Below, piece after piece: positions 51,659-62,365 of a stretch of 64,000 bases of DNA. This DNA comes from Plutella xylostella (lineage: Eukaryota > Arthropoda > Insecta > Lepidoptera > Plutellidae), in the NCBI RefSeq assembly GCF_932276165.1, contig NC_063995.1:496001-560000 (forward strand). Reading direction: 5' to 3'. The stretch's first letter is position 1. Each line of letters opens with the position of its first letter. Under the pieces are notes generated by a model. That model searched no databases. It was not told the origin of the DNA and saw only the letters and a list, made by a program, of their open reading frames with translations. The position numbers and the translations under genes were made by a program.

Positions 51659-52339
51659 GCTACTTTATACTTACTTCAGATTTTCCATTGGAAACTGTTA
51701 GAATATGATGTACGTGTCTGTATGCAGGATGGTCAACGAGCATTTAGCGCCAACGCGTCTTGCTCCCAAAATGGCGAATGTTGGTATCAAACTCTAATTG
51801 AACTGGACCGTAGGTATACCGCCTTATTGACCAAGCGACCAAGGTAGGTAGGAACTACCACTGCTACTACTACGATCGATGGTTAAAAATTAGACAAATA
51901 ACAAAAGCTACTAACGCTTAAGCTTGTTTAAAATTATATTATATTAATTAAACATTAGCTTTGAACACTCAGACCAATAAATACCGCAGTCTCATTTCAT
52001 AATTTCCTTATGACCTACATCACGCGTGCATTACAAACATTCCGCGAAATATATTCACTTTTCTGAGCAATCAGTGAGCATGGTTCGTGACGTCACACGC
52101 AGCTTCAGCATCCTGAGCGACCCTGACACAGTACCCCACTGTGGTTCCCTACGCCATGTTACTCATTGTTATGTTATTGGAATTGTGACCTAAAAACTTA
52201 TAGAATTCTAGATCATCCTTTCCTCGATTTGATGTAGTTGTTATAAAATGTTTTTATATCGCTTTTTTCCACGCATTTAAATTTGAAAAGCTTTTTGCTA
52301 TGCTACTGTTGTAACCATTACATGGAAACACCTTTCTAT

Positions 52340-52850
52340 ATACAGGGTGATTGGTAAGTCGATGTATTCCTTTAAATGGGTTGTAGACGAAGGAATTTCC
52401 AGTCAATTTAACCCCATAATGCATTATCCGAAAGTCAACCATTTCTGAGTTATTTAAGTTTTAAGTTTTTTTGAGAATTTTGCCAAAATTTATGTTTAAA
52501 AGCAAAATATTTCAAAAACTATCAATTTTTTAAATACTTTTTTGATTGTTTTGCATTGGTGACACCTAAGCTAACTAATTATAATCATTTATTGCGCAAT
52601 ATTTAACTTAATTTAGACACAGTGCCTCCAAAATAGACGAATCGTTAAGAAAATGTTACGAAAGGTAAAAACTAAAAAGCTAAATTAAAAAAGAATTTTA
52701 TCTGACCATTTTTCAGGCACTACAGCTTGAAAACATAATCAATTTATAAGCTTTAAAATGACATATTCCAATCTAAAATCGATTAAGGTATGACCAAGAT
52801 ATAGCCAAAAACAACCGCATAGGCATCTCATCCATTTAATATGGGACTTC
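52340..52850. repeat. Probable interspersed repeat beginning ATACAGGGTGATTGG
   Basis: TATACAGGGTGATTGGTAAG opens about 500 bp of AT-rich sequence with GAAGGAATTTCCAGTC. ACAGGGTGT/ATCCC starts of this kind recur at about 46002 and, inverted (AACACCCTGTAT), at 51233. Class not determined. Confidence 0.35.
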
Positions 52851-54010
52851 GCTACATGTAAACCAAGGAACATAGCTCAGGATACTATAACTACCTACAA
52901 CAAAACACACATCAACTCCAACTTTTAATGTTAAGTAAAAATCAAAGAGAAACTGAAACCTCCTGCGAAAGCAATAAAAAGGAAGCTATTAAAACATTCC
53001 TTAGCGTTTTTATAAATACGCGAACTCATTTATTCACTTCACTTTAAACTTTTTGTAGCTTTTGGCAAAGTCTTCAGGGAGCGACCGTTGTCAAGCTGAA
53101 GTCGGCGCTTCAACAACTTTCATCATGAGGAATCGGAAAAAGGCTAAAAGATAACTTTTTATTGCTTTTTGATTGGAGCCACTTGTCGGCAAGTTCTGTG
53201 TGTTTTTGCTAACTACCTACTAACTGATTTCGTTAATGTATTTAAGTACGCACTTGCTTGTTTAGCGCAAAAAAGTGTTTAGAGGGTAGCAGGTGTGTGC
53301 AAATCTAAAAATAGTGATACCCTACAGCTACTTAACTTCTTTTTTGATAAAAAGCTCCGTTATTGGAAGTCGATATTTTTAGTAAGTAGTACCTAAGTAG
53401 TTAATATTTATCCGGCTATTTCCAACATCCGATTTCTACTGCATTTTTTATCTATCTATCTTGACATCAACAATAGCGTGCTCACACTCATAATAATTAA
53501 ACTGTCATATACGAGCGAAAACGTTAAGCCGATCTATCTTTAGACGAAACTACCGAACAAAGACTTTCCCACCATCCATCTCGCTCAGCTATTAAACGAG
53601 ACGAGGTAAAAGCGGCCAATCTCGATGGAAAGGAAAATCTACTACTTCCTTGAGTGGAAATTGAAAGTGCATAAGAGAAAACTGCAATACGGGTATTGCG
53701 ACTGCCAGCACATAATTGCACTTGTTGGGCTATTCAAATACCACTAGCGCCATCTATGATTCGATATGAACATTTTAAAATTAAAAATAAGGCAGCCCCA
53801 TCTAGTGACGACTAGCCAGACTAACAAACTTATCAACTGACAATACGACTTGTTACGCTAGTTTATCTACTGGACGCTAGATGGCAGTAATTTGAAAATT
53901 TAAATGACGAATATCTAATTATAATACTACGCGTAGTAGTAGTACCCGTAGCGTTGCGGCAGCGGCTGATTGATGAGTCTCATGAGTTTAGTAATAAAAC
54001 TAACCTTTAC

Positions 54011-54350
54011 CTCCACCGGCGTCATGCACCTGCGGCTTCCCCGACGGCACCCGCTGCATGGGCGAGGCGCTGCCATAGTTCATACTCGTTCCATTATAAT
54101 CCGTGCTCAGCGGTTCTTGCTTTATGTTACTAGATGTCGCTGCCAGTTTCTCCGCGAGCAATGGGTTTTGTGAGGCGATGTTGTATCGTGAGTTGTTGAG
54201 ATGGGCGGCGTTGTTGATGGCGTTGCCTTGTCTCAGCAGTTGCTGCAGGCGCTGCTGGCCGTGGTTCTGCAGCAGCGGGCCGCTGGGCTGGTAGTACGAG
54301 CCCTGCAGCTGGCTGCTTGAAGGTGAGGATATGTTGTTGTTCTCCTCTTG
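54011..54350 (-). CDS. Eip93F: Internal exon of candidate E93/Eip93F (Gln/Asn-rich, LQQLL, IKQE)
   Basis: 340 nt exon with acceptor CATTCCAG (start 54350) and donor GGAG|GTAAAG after 54011. It enters in phase 0 and leaves in phase 1, which fits the acceptor at 19253 about 34.8 kb away. It encodes QEENNNISSPSSSQLQGSYY, then a Gln/Asn-rich part with RLQQLLRQ (an LXXLL box), then NPLLAEKLAA and SNIKQEPLS. IKQE matches the sumoylation consensus, and the glutamate runs on from a preceding EIK|QE at the exon junction, giving a second such site. The composition is that of a transcription-factor or coactivator activation region, without a folded domain. Alternatives considered are mastermind- or taiman-like coactivators, which have similar low-complexity stretches. 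The exon itself is well supported; the assignment is moderate. Confidence 0.62.
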
Positions 54351-54394
54351 CTGGAATGTAGAAATTGGGGAATTTATTAGCTGTCTTTAAATAA

Positions 54395-54660
54395 TATATA
54401 AATAAATAAATAAATATGTGGGGACATCTCACACACGGCCATCCGACCCCAAGCTAGGCAGAACCTGTGTTATGGGTGTCGGACAGCTGATATATCTACA
54501 CAAATACATAGATAGATAGATACTAAATATAAATATCAACACCCAAGACCCGAGAACAAATATCTGTGTTTAAACAAATATCTGCCCCAGCCGGGAATCG
54601 AACCCGGGACCTTCGGCTCAGTAGTCAGGGTCACTAACCACTACGCCATTCGGTCGTCTT
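54395..54660 (-). mobile_element. tRNA-derived SINE (minus strand) in the candidate E93 intron
   Basis: The head matches the 38530 copy (CCGAATGGCGTAGTGGTTAG, then GGTCCCGGGTTCGATTCCCG). The body carries TCTATCTATCTATGTATTTG and GGGTCGGATGGCCGTGTGTG, and the tail is a run of TTTATTTATT at about 54395-54415. It lies 45 bp from the exon ending at 54350. Confidence 0.7.
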
Positions 54661-55004
54661 TGATGCTTATTTGTTCATAGTTTCTTACTAACTAAACAGG
54701 GTGACATAATTTACACAAACACATATTACACTGAAGGGAGGTGAAAAGGAGATTTATTTTAAGTTGGTACTTTGGTATTACAATGTTGGTATTATCATTG
54801 AGTAAATATTTACTTAATATTATAGGTGTTGTATCAAGAAGGTAAGTAAGTACTTATATAAGTTATCGAACTAAGTACAAGATTTTTTCAATGAGTGCAA
54901 TAAATGTCACACTAAATATTGTTAAAATACATTGCAATTTTTGTATGATGAATCTCCGATTTCTTTCTACTTGTAATTACATTTAAACAAACTTCAAAAC
55001 CAAC

Positions 55005-55268
55005 CTTAATTTCAATAGGAGGCACAGACGACGCGGTAGAATTTGTGAGGTCGGTAAAAAACGTGTCGAAATTATCGAAGGCGGTCTCTCCCAGTTGCTT
55101 CAATATGTCATCCGGGTCTGCCGCCTCTGAGCTGTCGTTCTCCAGGTTAAGGCCGCCCACGATGGTGGACAGTTCCGCCTGCGACAGTTCCCCGAGAGAT
55201 GTCGCTACGGACGTGGCCATCTGCTGCAGCTGCGCGGCCGCCGAGCCGTTCGCCGCCGCCACCGCGTC
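55005..55268 (-). CDS. Eip93F: Internal exon of candidate E93/Eip93F (acidic region)
   Basis: 264 nt exon, exactly 88 codons, phase 0 at both ends. The acceptor is CATTCCAG before GAC GCG GTG; the donor ATTAAG|GTTGGT is weak but keeps the frame with the next exon. It begins DAVAAANGSAAAQLQQMATS, followed by the alpha-helical SLGELSQAELSTIVGGLN, then an acidic part with DPDDILKQLGETAFDNFD and FFTDLTN, ending VPPIEIK. The acidic/aromatic pattern resembles a transactivation segment. It sits 377 bp from the exon on its right and 654 bp from the one on its left, so these three are clearly one gene. The phrase DLTN...VPP recalled the mastermind family, which is why that alternative is kept open. 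Confidence 0.62.
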
Positions 55269-55645
55269 CTGGAATGGAAGAAAGGGCTTCTGTTAATAAT
55301 GTTATAGATAATCCATGATGTGTATAGAGCATAATATACCTACCTAAGGAAATGGCGTTCAAGACAAGACTGAAGGATTTGTAGTTGTTGGTAGGGCCTT
55401 GGTGCTATCTCTGTGCCCACAGGGTCATCCTATGTCGCTCTTGTTGGCTATAACCATTTAGTCACAAAACTAAATAAGGATTATGTTTTACATTGATTAT
55501 TATTCAATTAGATTATGTTTTTTTATGAAGAACCTAACTTAACCTAACTATCATAATCCTATACCGAACTTTAGGATCTTTTCAGAAAAGAAATATAAGC
55601 ATAAGCTATTACAAATGCGGCATCACTTACATTATACAAGCTCAC

Positions 55646-55766
55646 CTGCAGGCAATTGGAGAGGTCGACCATCCTGCCCTCATTCTCCGCGGTCCACCAT
55701 TCGTCTTCAATAAAGGGCATCGCCAGCGCAGGCGCAGCCTGGGCCACCGCCACGGTGCCGCCGCTA
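55646..55766 (-). CDS. Eip93F: Internal exon of candidate E93/Eip93F (EDEWW...EGRMVDL)
   Basis: 121 nt exon. The acceptor is GGCGTGCAG before T AGC GGC (start 55766, one base completing a codon); the donor CTGCAG|GTGAGC after 55646 is strong and leaves phase 0. It encodes SGGTVAVAQAAPALAMPF, then IEDEWWTAENEGRMVDLSNC and LQ. The WW-acidic-EGRMVDL block looks like a conserved motif rather than low-complexity sequence and is the most useful probe for naming the gene. The phase needs two bases from upstream, which the exon at 56522 supplies (AG + T = Ser). An in-frame ATG (ALA-MPF) could act as a start if the exon were first. The pyrimidine tract before the acceptor is poor, so the left boundary of the codon run is the least certain part. 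Confidence 0.58.
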
Positions 55767-56521
55767 CTGCACGCCAGGTGGCGCTGTCGACTTCACAACA
55801 CAAACACTTAAACTTACTAAAAACAGTTCGAAAACGTATCTATAGTTACAATAACACTAATAAATTCGATTGAATATTTTGGCAGCGTTTTGGACGGAGC
55901 GAAGAACATTGTTCGTTGTAGATTTGTTTATGTACTTCGTTGGTAAGAACACATTTTGGTGGATGCCGTGGGTTTGCTAATTGTCAGGGTTGTCTGTCTG
56001 CTGTTCCTTCAGCCAGGTTACCTCACGCCCCGGACCCCGCACCTTTTCAGTAGCGACCTGCAAAGATAGAGAGCGTAGGCTTTCACGTCTTTAAAGATGT
56101 CCTAACTATTAGAATTAGTTGAGGGAAGGGATATCTATAATTAGAGTGATCGATACTCATCACTATAAATTAATTATATTTAATACCTATTATTACGATT
56201 GATACCTAATAACTACTAATAAGTATTAGTTAAGACATGAATTGCTTGGTTAATCGTTAGTAGGTTATAGGGATTCTACCGAAGTTAAGTACCTATGCGT
56301 AAGATAATCTTTGTTATCAAACACAAATCTACTGCTCAACTCCAAGGCCTCTCCCAAATAAAATAAAGCCAACAACTTCCTGCCTCTGCCAGCAAACATT
56401 GGATTCCAACGTTGCAGGCAGAATGGCTCGTAAATTCCAACGTTGGAGATCTCAGAATAATAACTCCGCTTCGTTCTTTATTTGAAATGATACTAAAAAT
56501 GTTGTGCGCAATCGCGATAAC

Positions 56522-56612
56522 CTGGCCACGTCCCGATGTATGTCGAACCTGCGCCGACCCAGCATAGAGTCAGCGACGAGGGCCCCCGCTCTCGCCGCCG
56601 CGCAAACCAACC
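56522..56612 (-). CDS. Eip93F: Probable upstream exon of candidate E93/Eip93F
   Basis: A strong acceptor, TTCCTCTTGTGTTTGGTTCCAG, precedes a 91 nt stretch open in the frame that fits its neighbour. Two bases enter, 29 codons follow, and two bases (AG) remain, completing a Ser codon with the T that opens the exon at 55766. It encodes LVCAAARAGALVADSMLG, then RRRFDIHRDVA. The segment VADSMLGRRRF resembles a helical block I associate with the N-terminal region of E93/Mblk-1 proteins (VAEELMGRRKW-like), recalled and not checked. The donor CCAG|GTTATC is weak, so the end could differ. GC content rises sharply over the exon, as at the other exons. No earlier exon was recognised between here and the right edge. 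Phase match and acceptor are seen; coding status is probable. Confidence 0.42.
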
Positions 56613-58639
56613 CTGGAACCAAACACAAGAGGAATTTTAAATAAAAAAACTACCTGCAAGGGGATTTGTGGCAACTCGTAGTTTTTTTTATATTTAGGGT
56701 AGTTGGCCCAATGGCCGACCACCGGCAATTTGGATTTGGACTTATCAATAATAAAACAATACACTCTCATGTTTAAATATTTATTTATTTAGTCGGTAAG
56801 CGTTTCTAATCTAATCCAAGTGAAGAACAAACGAGAGCAACAACTCCAGACACAATAACACAAAAAGTTAAACATCTTATAATAGTAATAATACGTAAAG
56901 TTATCTGTGAGGTAACAATGCGCGGAACAGCGTCTAATGAAAACAAGAATGCTTCGGAAAACTATGGAAAAACAAAACAAAGAGTGCACGCTTCGCCTAC
57001 GCCTCTTTCACTTTAATTGTTGCCAAGAAAATACTTTTGTTTTCCACTGCGTGACTTCCTGGTGCCGGCAAAAAGTCTAATGTGTTAATACTGAAAAAGC
57101 AATGAAAATGTGATTTTTAATCGAATCTCTAAGTACCTACCTATAACTCAAAATCGTAATACGTGTACACATGTACCAAGTGCCTACATATATCAAAGCC
57201 TATATTAAGATAATATTATATTCTACGTAGGTAAGTAAGTACCTAATGCATTAATTGGTACTTACAAAAATAGGTAAACTCACTGTAAATAAGTAAGTAG
57301 GTGGGTAGCTATCATAAATCTGCTTGTGTTTTCATTAGAAATAATTTAGTTATAGACCAGCAATGATAACTATTCGAATATAACGATGAAACGGGGAAGA
57401 CCATACCATACCGTAGACAGCTACATGAGTATTATTGTGTTTAGGTATGTCACGTCATTGCAATTTTTGATTTTCATGAGTCTAATTTATTACATTATTT
57501 ATAGTTAGATCCAATTAACATATACAATTACGAATAAACCCTAGAGTTGTTAAACTCGTAACTAGGTAGCCTAGCATGGTGTAGAAAAGCTGCAATTTCC
57601 ATTTTTCTTAGCTGCATTGTGCGAACGCGATGCACCAAGACCACGGCGAAAAGTGAAATGGCCGAAGTCATTGACTCCAGTTGCCATGACAACGGGCTGC
57701 GTGAGCGCACGTATTACGTAACAAAATTGCGATGTACTCACTGCGTGGAACGGAACGCAGAGATCATTTTATAATCTAGCGATGCTACTTTTTGCATTTT
57801 AAAGATTCGATGTGAAATAAATTATGACTTTGAATCGATTTTACTGGCTGCTCATAACTTTCTCCATTTGCATTTTAATGGTGTTTTGATGAATTGCATC
57901 ACGGAAATCTGGCTAAATGTGGCAGTTACTTTTAAATGTGATTTTAGACAAAATATTACATTTTTCATTAAAAAAATGATTATTTCGTAGACGCAGTTTG
58001 ATTCTATCTACTTTTTTGTAAGTAAGTACCTACCAAGCTGTATAGGTTGTAGGTACTCACATAAATGGTGGAAATAAACGCAATATTAAACATGAATTCA
58101 TCATCAAGTTAATAGTAGGTACAACATCGCATGCGCCTTAGCAAGGCACCAAGCAAGGTCTCCCGCTTAGTACCACCTAGTAGAAGTAGGAAGTAAATTC
58201 AAGGCCTGTTAGATCATTCGGTTGGCTTTATTGTTTATTTTTTACATTCAATTAATTAACTATGGGCATTTCGTTTAAATAATACAAATTTTTATTTTAT
58301 AAATTTAACAACTAAATTAATTTTCTACAATTTAAATTTTGGCTGTTGGTAACTAGGTACTTATTTATATTTTTTTGTCAATACAAGCAATTTTGAATCG
58401 CCTTTGCTACTCAATGTTCTAAAATTATTTGGGGCGATAATAAGGCTGATGGTGATGATGATTTAAGTTTTAGCTGTTTTAAGTTTTATTATGATGCAAT
58501 AAAATCAAATAAAATAGACTATTTTAAAGCAGTTATATTTCTGAGGTAAGTTTATAAAACTAAGTGATAGTAATAAAAAAAAAGTGGACCTGATTCCGGT
58601 GGACAAAATCTCGATTATAACGAAACGGACATCGCGCGA
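56613..58639. other. Region between the candidate E93 exon and LSM11
   Basis: AT-rich; no upstream exon of the minus-strand gene was recognised. GGCTGATGGTGATGATGATT at 58442 is a degraded LINE tail. The right 170 bp is the LSM11 promoter region. Confidence 0.4.
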
Positions 58640-58812
58640 GGCTCAGAATAATAGCGCCAGGCGTTTGGCGCAAGTCCGAGCCACAGAGTAGGTACTCTGT
58701 TGAATCGACTGACAGCTGACAGTGACAGAAAACACATGGTTTTTGTTTGTTTTTATTTTGCTTTGCTACTGCGACGAAATTAATTTGAAGAGTTAAAATT
58801 TAAGAAATTGCA
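58640..58812 (+). promoter_or_regulatory. LSM11 promoter and 5' leader with E2F-type site
   Basis: The region just upstream of the LSM11 ATG contains GCGCCAGGCGTTTGGCGC (58654-58671), an imperfect palindrome whose right half TTTGGCGC is an exact E2F consensus (TTTSSCGC) and whose left half gives a second GGCGC core. Further on, TGACAGCTGACAGTGACAG (58709-58727) is a short repeat of TGACAG. No TATA box is evident. S-phase control would suit a histone-processing factor, but this is inference from the motif. Confidence 0.4.
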
Positions 58813-59110
58813 ATGTCTGAGGATCAAAATTCCGATTCTTCTACTTCTGAGTCGGAAGTAAGTGCTTGTAGTTCAAGTTTTGACCCGATGAAAGTGTTGT
58901 ATTCGCGTAAGACGAAGGTGCCGGTGGCTAAAGCCCCCATGTTCGAGAACATCTATCAATTTGATGCTGCTCAGAATAAAAATAATGAAATAATACCAGT
59001 AGGTAACAGCGAATTAGTGCAACAAAGGGAAGAGAAAAAAATTGCAGAAAAGTTGCAGAAGGAGAAAGAAGTTGAAGAATTTAACAAGCAGCGGTTTAGC
59101 CAGTACCAAG
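58813..59110 (+). CDS. Lsm11: LSM11, U7 snRNP Sm-like protein, exon 1
   Basis: The frame starts at ATG 58813 and runs 99 codons plus one base to the donor CCAAG|GTATTT. LSM11 replaces an SmD subunit in the U7 snRNP ring, which cleaves the 3' end of replication-dependent histone pre-mRNA in the nucleus. The exon opens with an acidic, serine-rich stretch (MSEDQNSDSSTSESEV), then SSFDPMKVLYSRKT. That matches the short conserved LSM11 N-terminal motif FDPL-ALY known to bind FLASH. Next comes APMFENIYQFD, corresponding to the APCFNN-Y segment, and then a Lys/Glu-rich helix with REEKKIAEKLQKEKEVEEF. The single leftover base joins the exon at 63922 in frame (GGG, Gly), where NVLTRL confirms the family. 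The Sm-fold itself lies beyond the right edge. Identity rests on motif order and the two-exon match. Confidence 0.8.
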
Positions 59111-59369
59111 GTATTTTAGAGGTTATGTTGTTATAATGATTGTTAAGTGTCATTTTACTTAGTTAATTTCTAGTAAGTATATTTATGTAGTATACACAGC
59201 TGAGCTGACCCAGTAAAAATATCGAATATAAAGTTGAATCAATGCATCATTCATTGTAAAATGCTGGAAAAGAATAGTCAGTTATGGTGGTTAAAATTAT
59301 ACTGATCTGCATGCATCATATTATGTATGTTTTACGGCTACTGTTAGGTACGAAGATTAAGATAAGATT

Positions 59370-59655
59370 AACTGAAAGGAGTGGTTCATCATCACAACCC
59401 ATTGCGTCCCCACTGCTGGGGCACGGGTCTCGTTCCAATGTGTGGAAAGGAGTGGTTAATGTTAGGCATTCCTATACTGGACCATTGGCATAGGCCAAAG
59501 TCAACATACCATAGTGGGTCTATAATCACATGCATCCATGGGATTGGATTTTTTCTAAAATATAGTCAACTATATTCCATATTATTATGTCCAAACCCGG
59601 GACCTTCAGGCATAGAAGTCTGGGTCACTACTAACAACTACACCATTCGGATGTC
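59370..59655 (-). mobile_element. Degenerate tRNA-derived SINE in LSM11 intron 1
   Basis: The minus-strand head is CCGAATGGTGTAGTTGTTAG then GGTCCCGGGTTTGG, a decayed relative of the 54395 head. The other end contains CCCCAGCAGTGGGGACGCAA. Open frames across it are incidental. Confidence 0.55.
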
Positions 59656-60423
59656 ACCAACTTTATTCCAACTCTGTCTTTCCAAAAAGTTACAAATGAA
59701 AATGTTGATGGTCTCTTTTTAAATCCTAGGATTTAGTGCCTACTATAAGCTTTCAAATCAGTAACATGAATTTTTGCAAAAATTTCCATACTTTACTTTG
59801 AATGAAACAATATTTTCTTACTACTAGATACCTATAAGCAAAAAGTTCAAAAGATGCTCGAGGAGTTTCTTTGGCCATTTCCTTTGGGGCCTTTGTGAAA
59901 TGGTGGTAGAGTAATATTATATTATGACAATGGACAAATAATTGTAAAATTTTACATACAATAAAATGATGTTCTATTCTATTCTTCATTACTTCCACCA
60001 TATTGTACATACATAATGGGTGTATTATGCCAATGGCAATGAAGGGGTAGTACCTTCAAAATTGAAGATAGCCATTTTACTGAAGATATTTCTTTTTATT
60101 TTTAAAACTAATTGGATGGCTGATCACTAAATAGAACACACTCAATGCAGGTTTTTAAAGTTGTGATTTTAGTCTACCTACTGATCGAAATGGACAACCA
60201 TAGCAATGGTTTTCTGCAAACTAACATGGCATCTTAAATAAAAGGAAGGCTATGAAATATCACATTACAAATTTCTAACAATCTACTAAAATTTACAGCC
60301 AAAATTTATTGCAAAATATCCACTATCACCTTTGCATTACGATAGTCGACTTTAAAGGCGTGTGGTCGAGAATGGATCCCTGCTGGGCAATTCTCGTCCA
60401 ATCTGTCAGAACCGCGTCCTAAC

Positions 60424-60902
60424 TAGGGCATGCAATACCGGTAATATTTTCAATACCGGTATTGAGTTCCGGTATTAGAACTCAATACCGGGATCCCGGT
60501 ATTAATACCGGTATTAGACTTCCTTGTTATAAATGGCATATATTTTGTTTAAAGGTCGTATAGGGCAAAATAAAACAAGAAAAAGCAATCAAATTCTGTA
60601 TTATGTAATATTTTTTACGAGAATTGAGTATTAAGAGTTAAAATTTTAGAACGCATGGACAACAAGTAGGTTTCCAAAGGCCAAAAACCGCATGTAACGG
60701 TTTAAAACAAGTGGACTTTCATAGTATATGGGAGCACAGGGCTAACTATATCTTAATCGCTTGATTTATAGCCTAAAAAATGTCCGATTCCGGTATTACT
60801 TCAATACCGGTATTCACTTTCAGTACCGGTATTGAAAAAAGCGTGGATTTGTCCGGGATCCCGGTATTACGCAATACCGGTATTGCGGTATTGCATGCCC
60901 TA
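60424..60902. mobile_element. Non-autonomous hAT element with AATACCGGTATT arrays
   Basis: Perfect inverted ends (TAGGGCATGCAATACCG at the left, its complement at the right) lie within a perfect 8 bp target duplication GTCCTAAC (60416-60423 and 60903-60910). Both subterminal zones are packed with the palindrome AATACCGGTATT and with GGGATCCCGGTATT; the middle 300 bp is unique. It has no ORF and lies in LSM11 intron 1. The perfect duplication suggests a fairly recent insertion. Confidence 0.88.
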
Positions 60903-61542
60903 GTCCTAACGCAATAAAAACAGTGACCATTATGCATTATCTATCATAATACTGTCAAAACTTTCATATTTTCGACTTAATTAGCTAGCAATTTGTATGA
61001 CATTTTGATCAGCGCCCCTGTCGGTAACGTTAGAAACAAATAAAATGCATACAAATTCCAGGTAAGTAATTTATTTTCTATCGACTTCGTCGAAAACCCC
61101 GGTTAATCTATACTGTACTGATACTGTAGTAGACGTATTGCAGTAAATGCACACTAGTTGGTATTCGTAAGCCATGACGCGTCGATCGACAAGAGCGGCT
61201 CATTTGCATGCGCGTGACCCACTGCCCCCGGTGAAGGCTGTATCTTTCAATAGCCGAGATTAGGGATCCGTAGGGAAACTTAGCTATGCGTAGGGTTCTG
61301 TTGTTACTTTATTATTTTGGGTAAAATTTCGTGGCGCTTATATTTAGTTGTTGGTTTTTTTGGCCATATGAGCAAAAGATTAGCTTTCTATGTCGTACCA
61401 GCATATTCAGCATGTCTCTTAAAATTTAGAGAAAAACTTATTTGCAGATTGTTTTGGTGTTGCATGGGTAATGGTTGTATTATGATTTATATTACTATAT
61501 CCAAGCGTTTAAATATCTAACACCTTGTATTATGTTGTGTTA

Positions 61543-62365
61543 TTAACCCGCCAGTGCTCGCGTCAAATTTCGTGACACAAACAGTCGCATGTGGGTCTTT
61601 TAGACCCGAAAGTAAATTGATCTATTTTCTCGAAAAAAAAAGAAAATTTAGATATTATTGTACATCAAACGTAAGGTTAGTAATAAATCTATATTCAAAT
61701 CAAAATTATTTATGAATTTATGGATAAAAAAATATGTTTTGACGGTTTCAAAAGTACTATGCTTCATGTTCTTATTTATCTACATAGGAACATAAATTAC
61801 AGCTTATTTTTATTAATTTTATATTTATCAATAAAAAAAACTTATTTTTATCTAAACTAATAACCATTCTTCTCAGTAACAAAAAATAATTAACTTTTAA
61901 TATAAAAAAATTATCAACAATCAGCCTTCAAAGTTAACATAAATTTACATACAAAATTACTTCTTCCTTGTATTGATTAAGTATATAATTAGGTATTTTC
62001 TTCGGTATTTTCACATATTCGGATTACAATTAATGCATAAAAATGCAGTGTGATCTCTACAAAGATCGTCTAAAAGGTTACGTGACATTTCTGAAAAGAA
62101 AAAATAATAAAATAAAAAAAATATCACAAAAATTATACTGACACAAAGCGTCGCTCATGGGTCGAAAAGACCCATACTCACTTTGAATGTCCATCCTGTC
62201 CAAGTGCCGCGGGCAATCTGGTCGGGGTGGGGAGTGCGGCTAGCCTATATGGTAACTTAAAGGTACTAGGCACGCCAATTAAAAATATCAAATATTTTAA
62301 AAGTTATCGAGGTATAAATAGAGTGCTGGGTCTTTTCGACCCACGCGCGACTATCCGCGGGTTAA
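61543..62365. mobile_element. TTAA-flanked non-autonomous element (piggyBac-type)
   Basis: Both ends are TTAA followed by CCCGC in inverted orientation: TTAACCCGCCAGTGCTCGCG at the left, CGCGGGTTAA at the right. Just inside lie palindromes GGGTCTTTTAGACCC (61596-61610) and GGGTCTTTTCGACCC (near 62328), plus GGGTCGAAAAGACCC near 62160. TTAA target use is typical of piggyBac. No transposase frame remains. Confidence 0.72.

Noticed and set aside
51391..51708. 105-codon open frame on the plus strand
   Set aside because: It begins at GTG and runs straight through the TTAA-element fragment at 51593-51658, so it is a chance frame over repeat DNA.
53735..53905. Possible inverted repeat with ACTAGCGCCATCTATG / CGCTAGATGGCAG ends
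   Set aside because: The ends pair only in short pieces (CTAGCG, CCATCTA) with shifted spacing and no clear target duplication; too weak to call an element.
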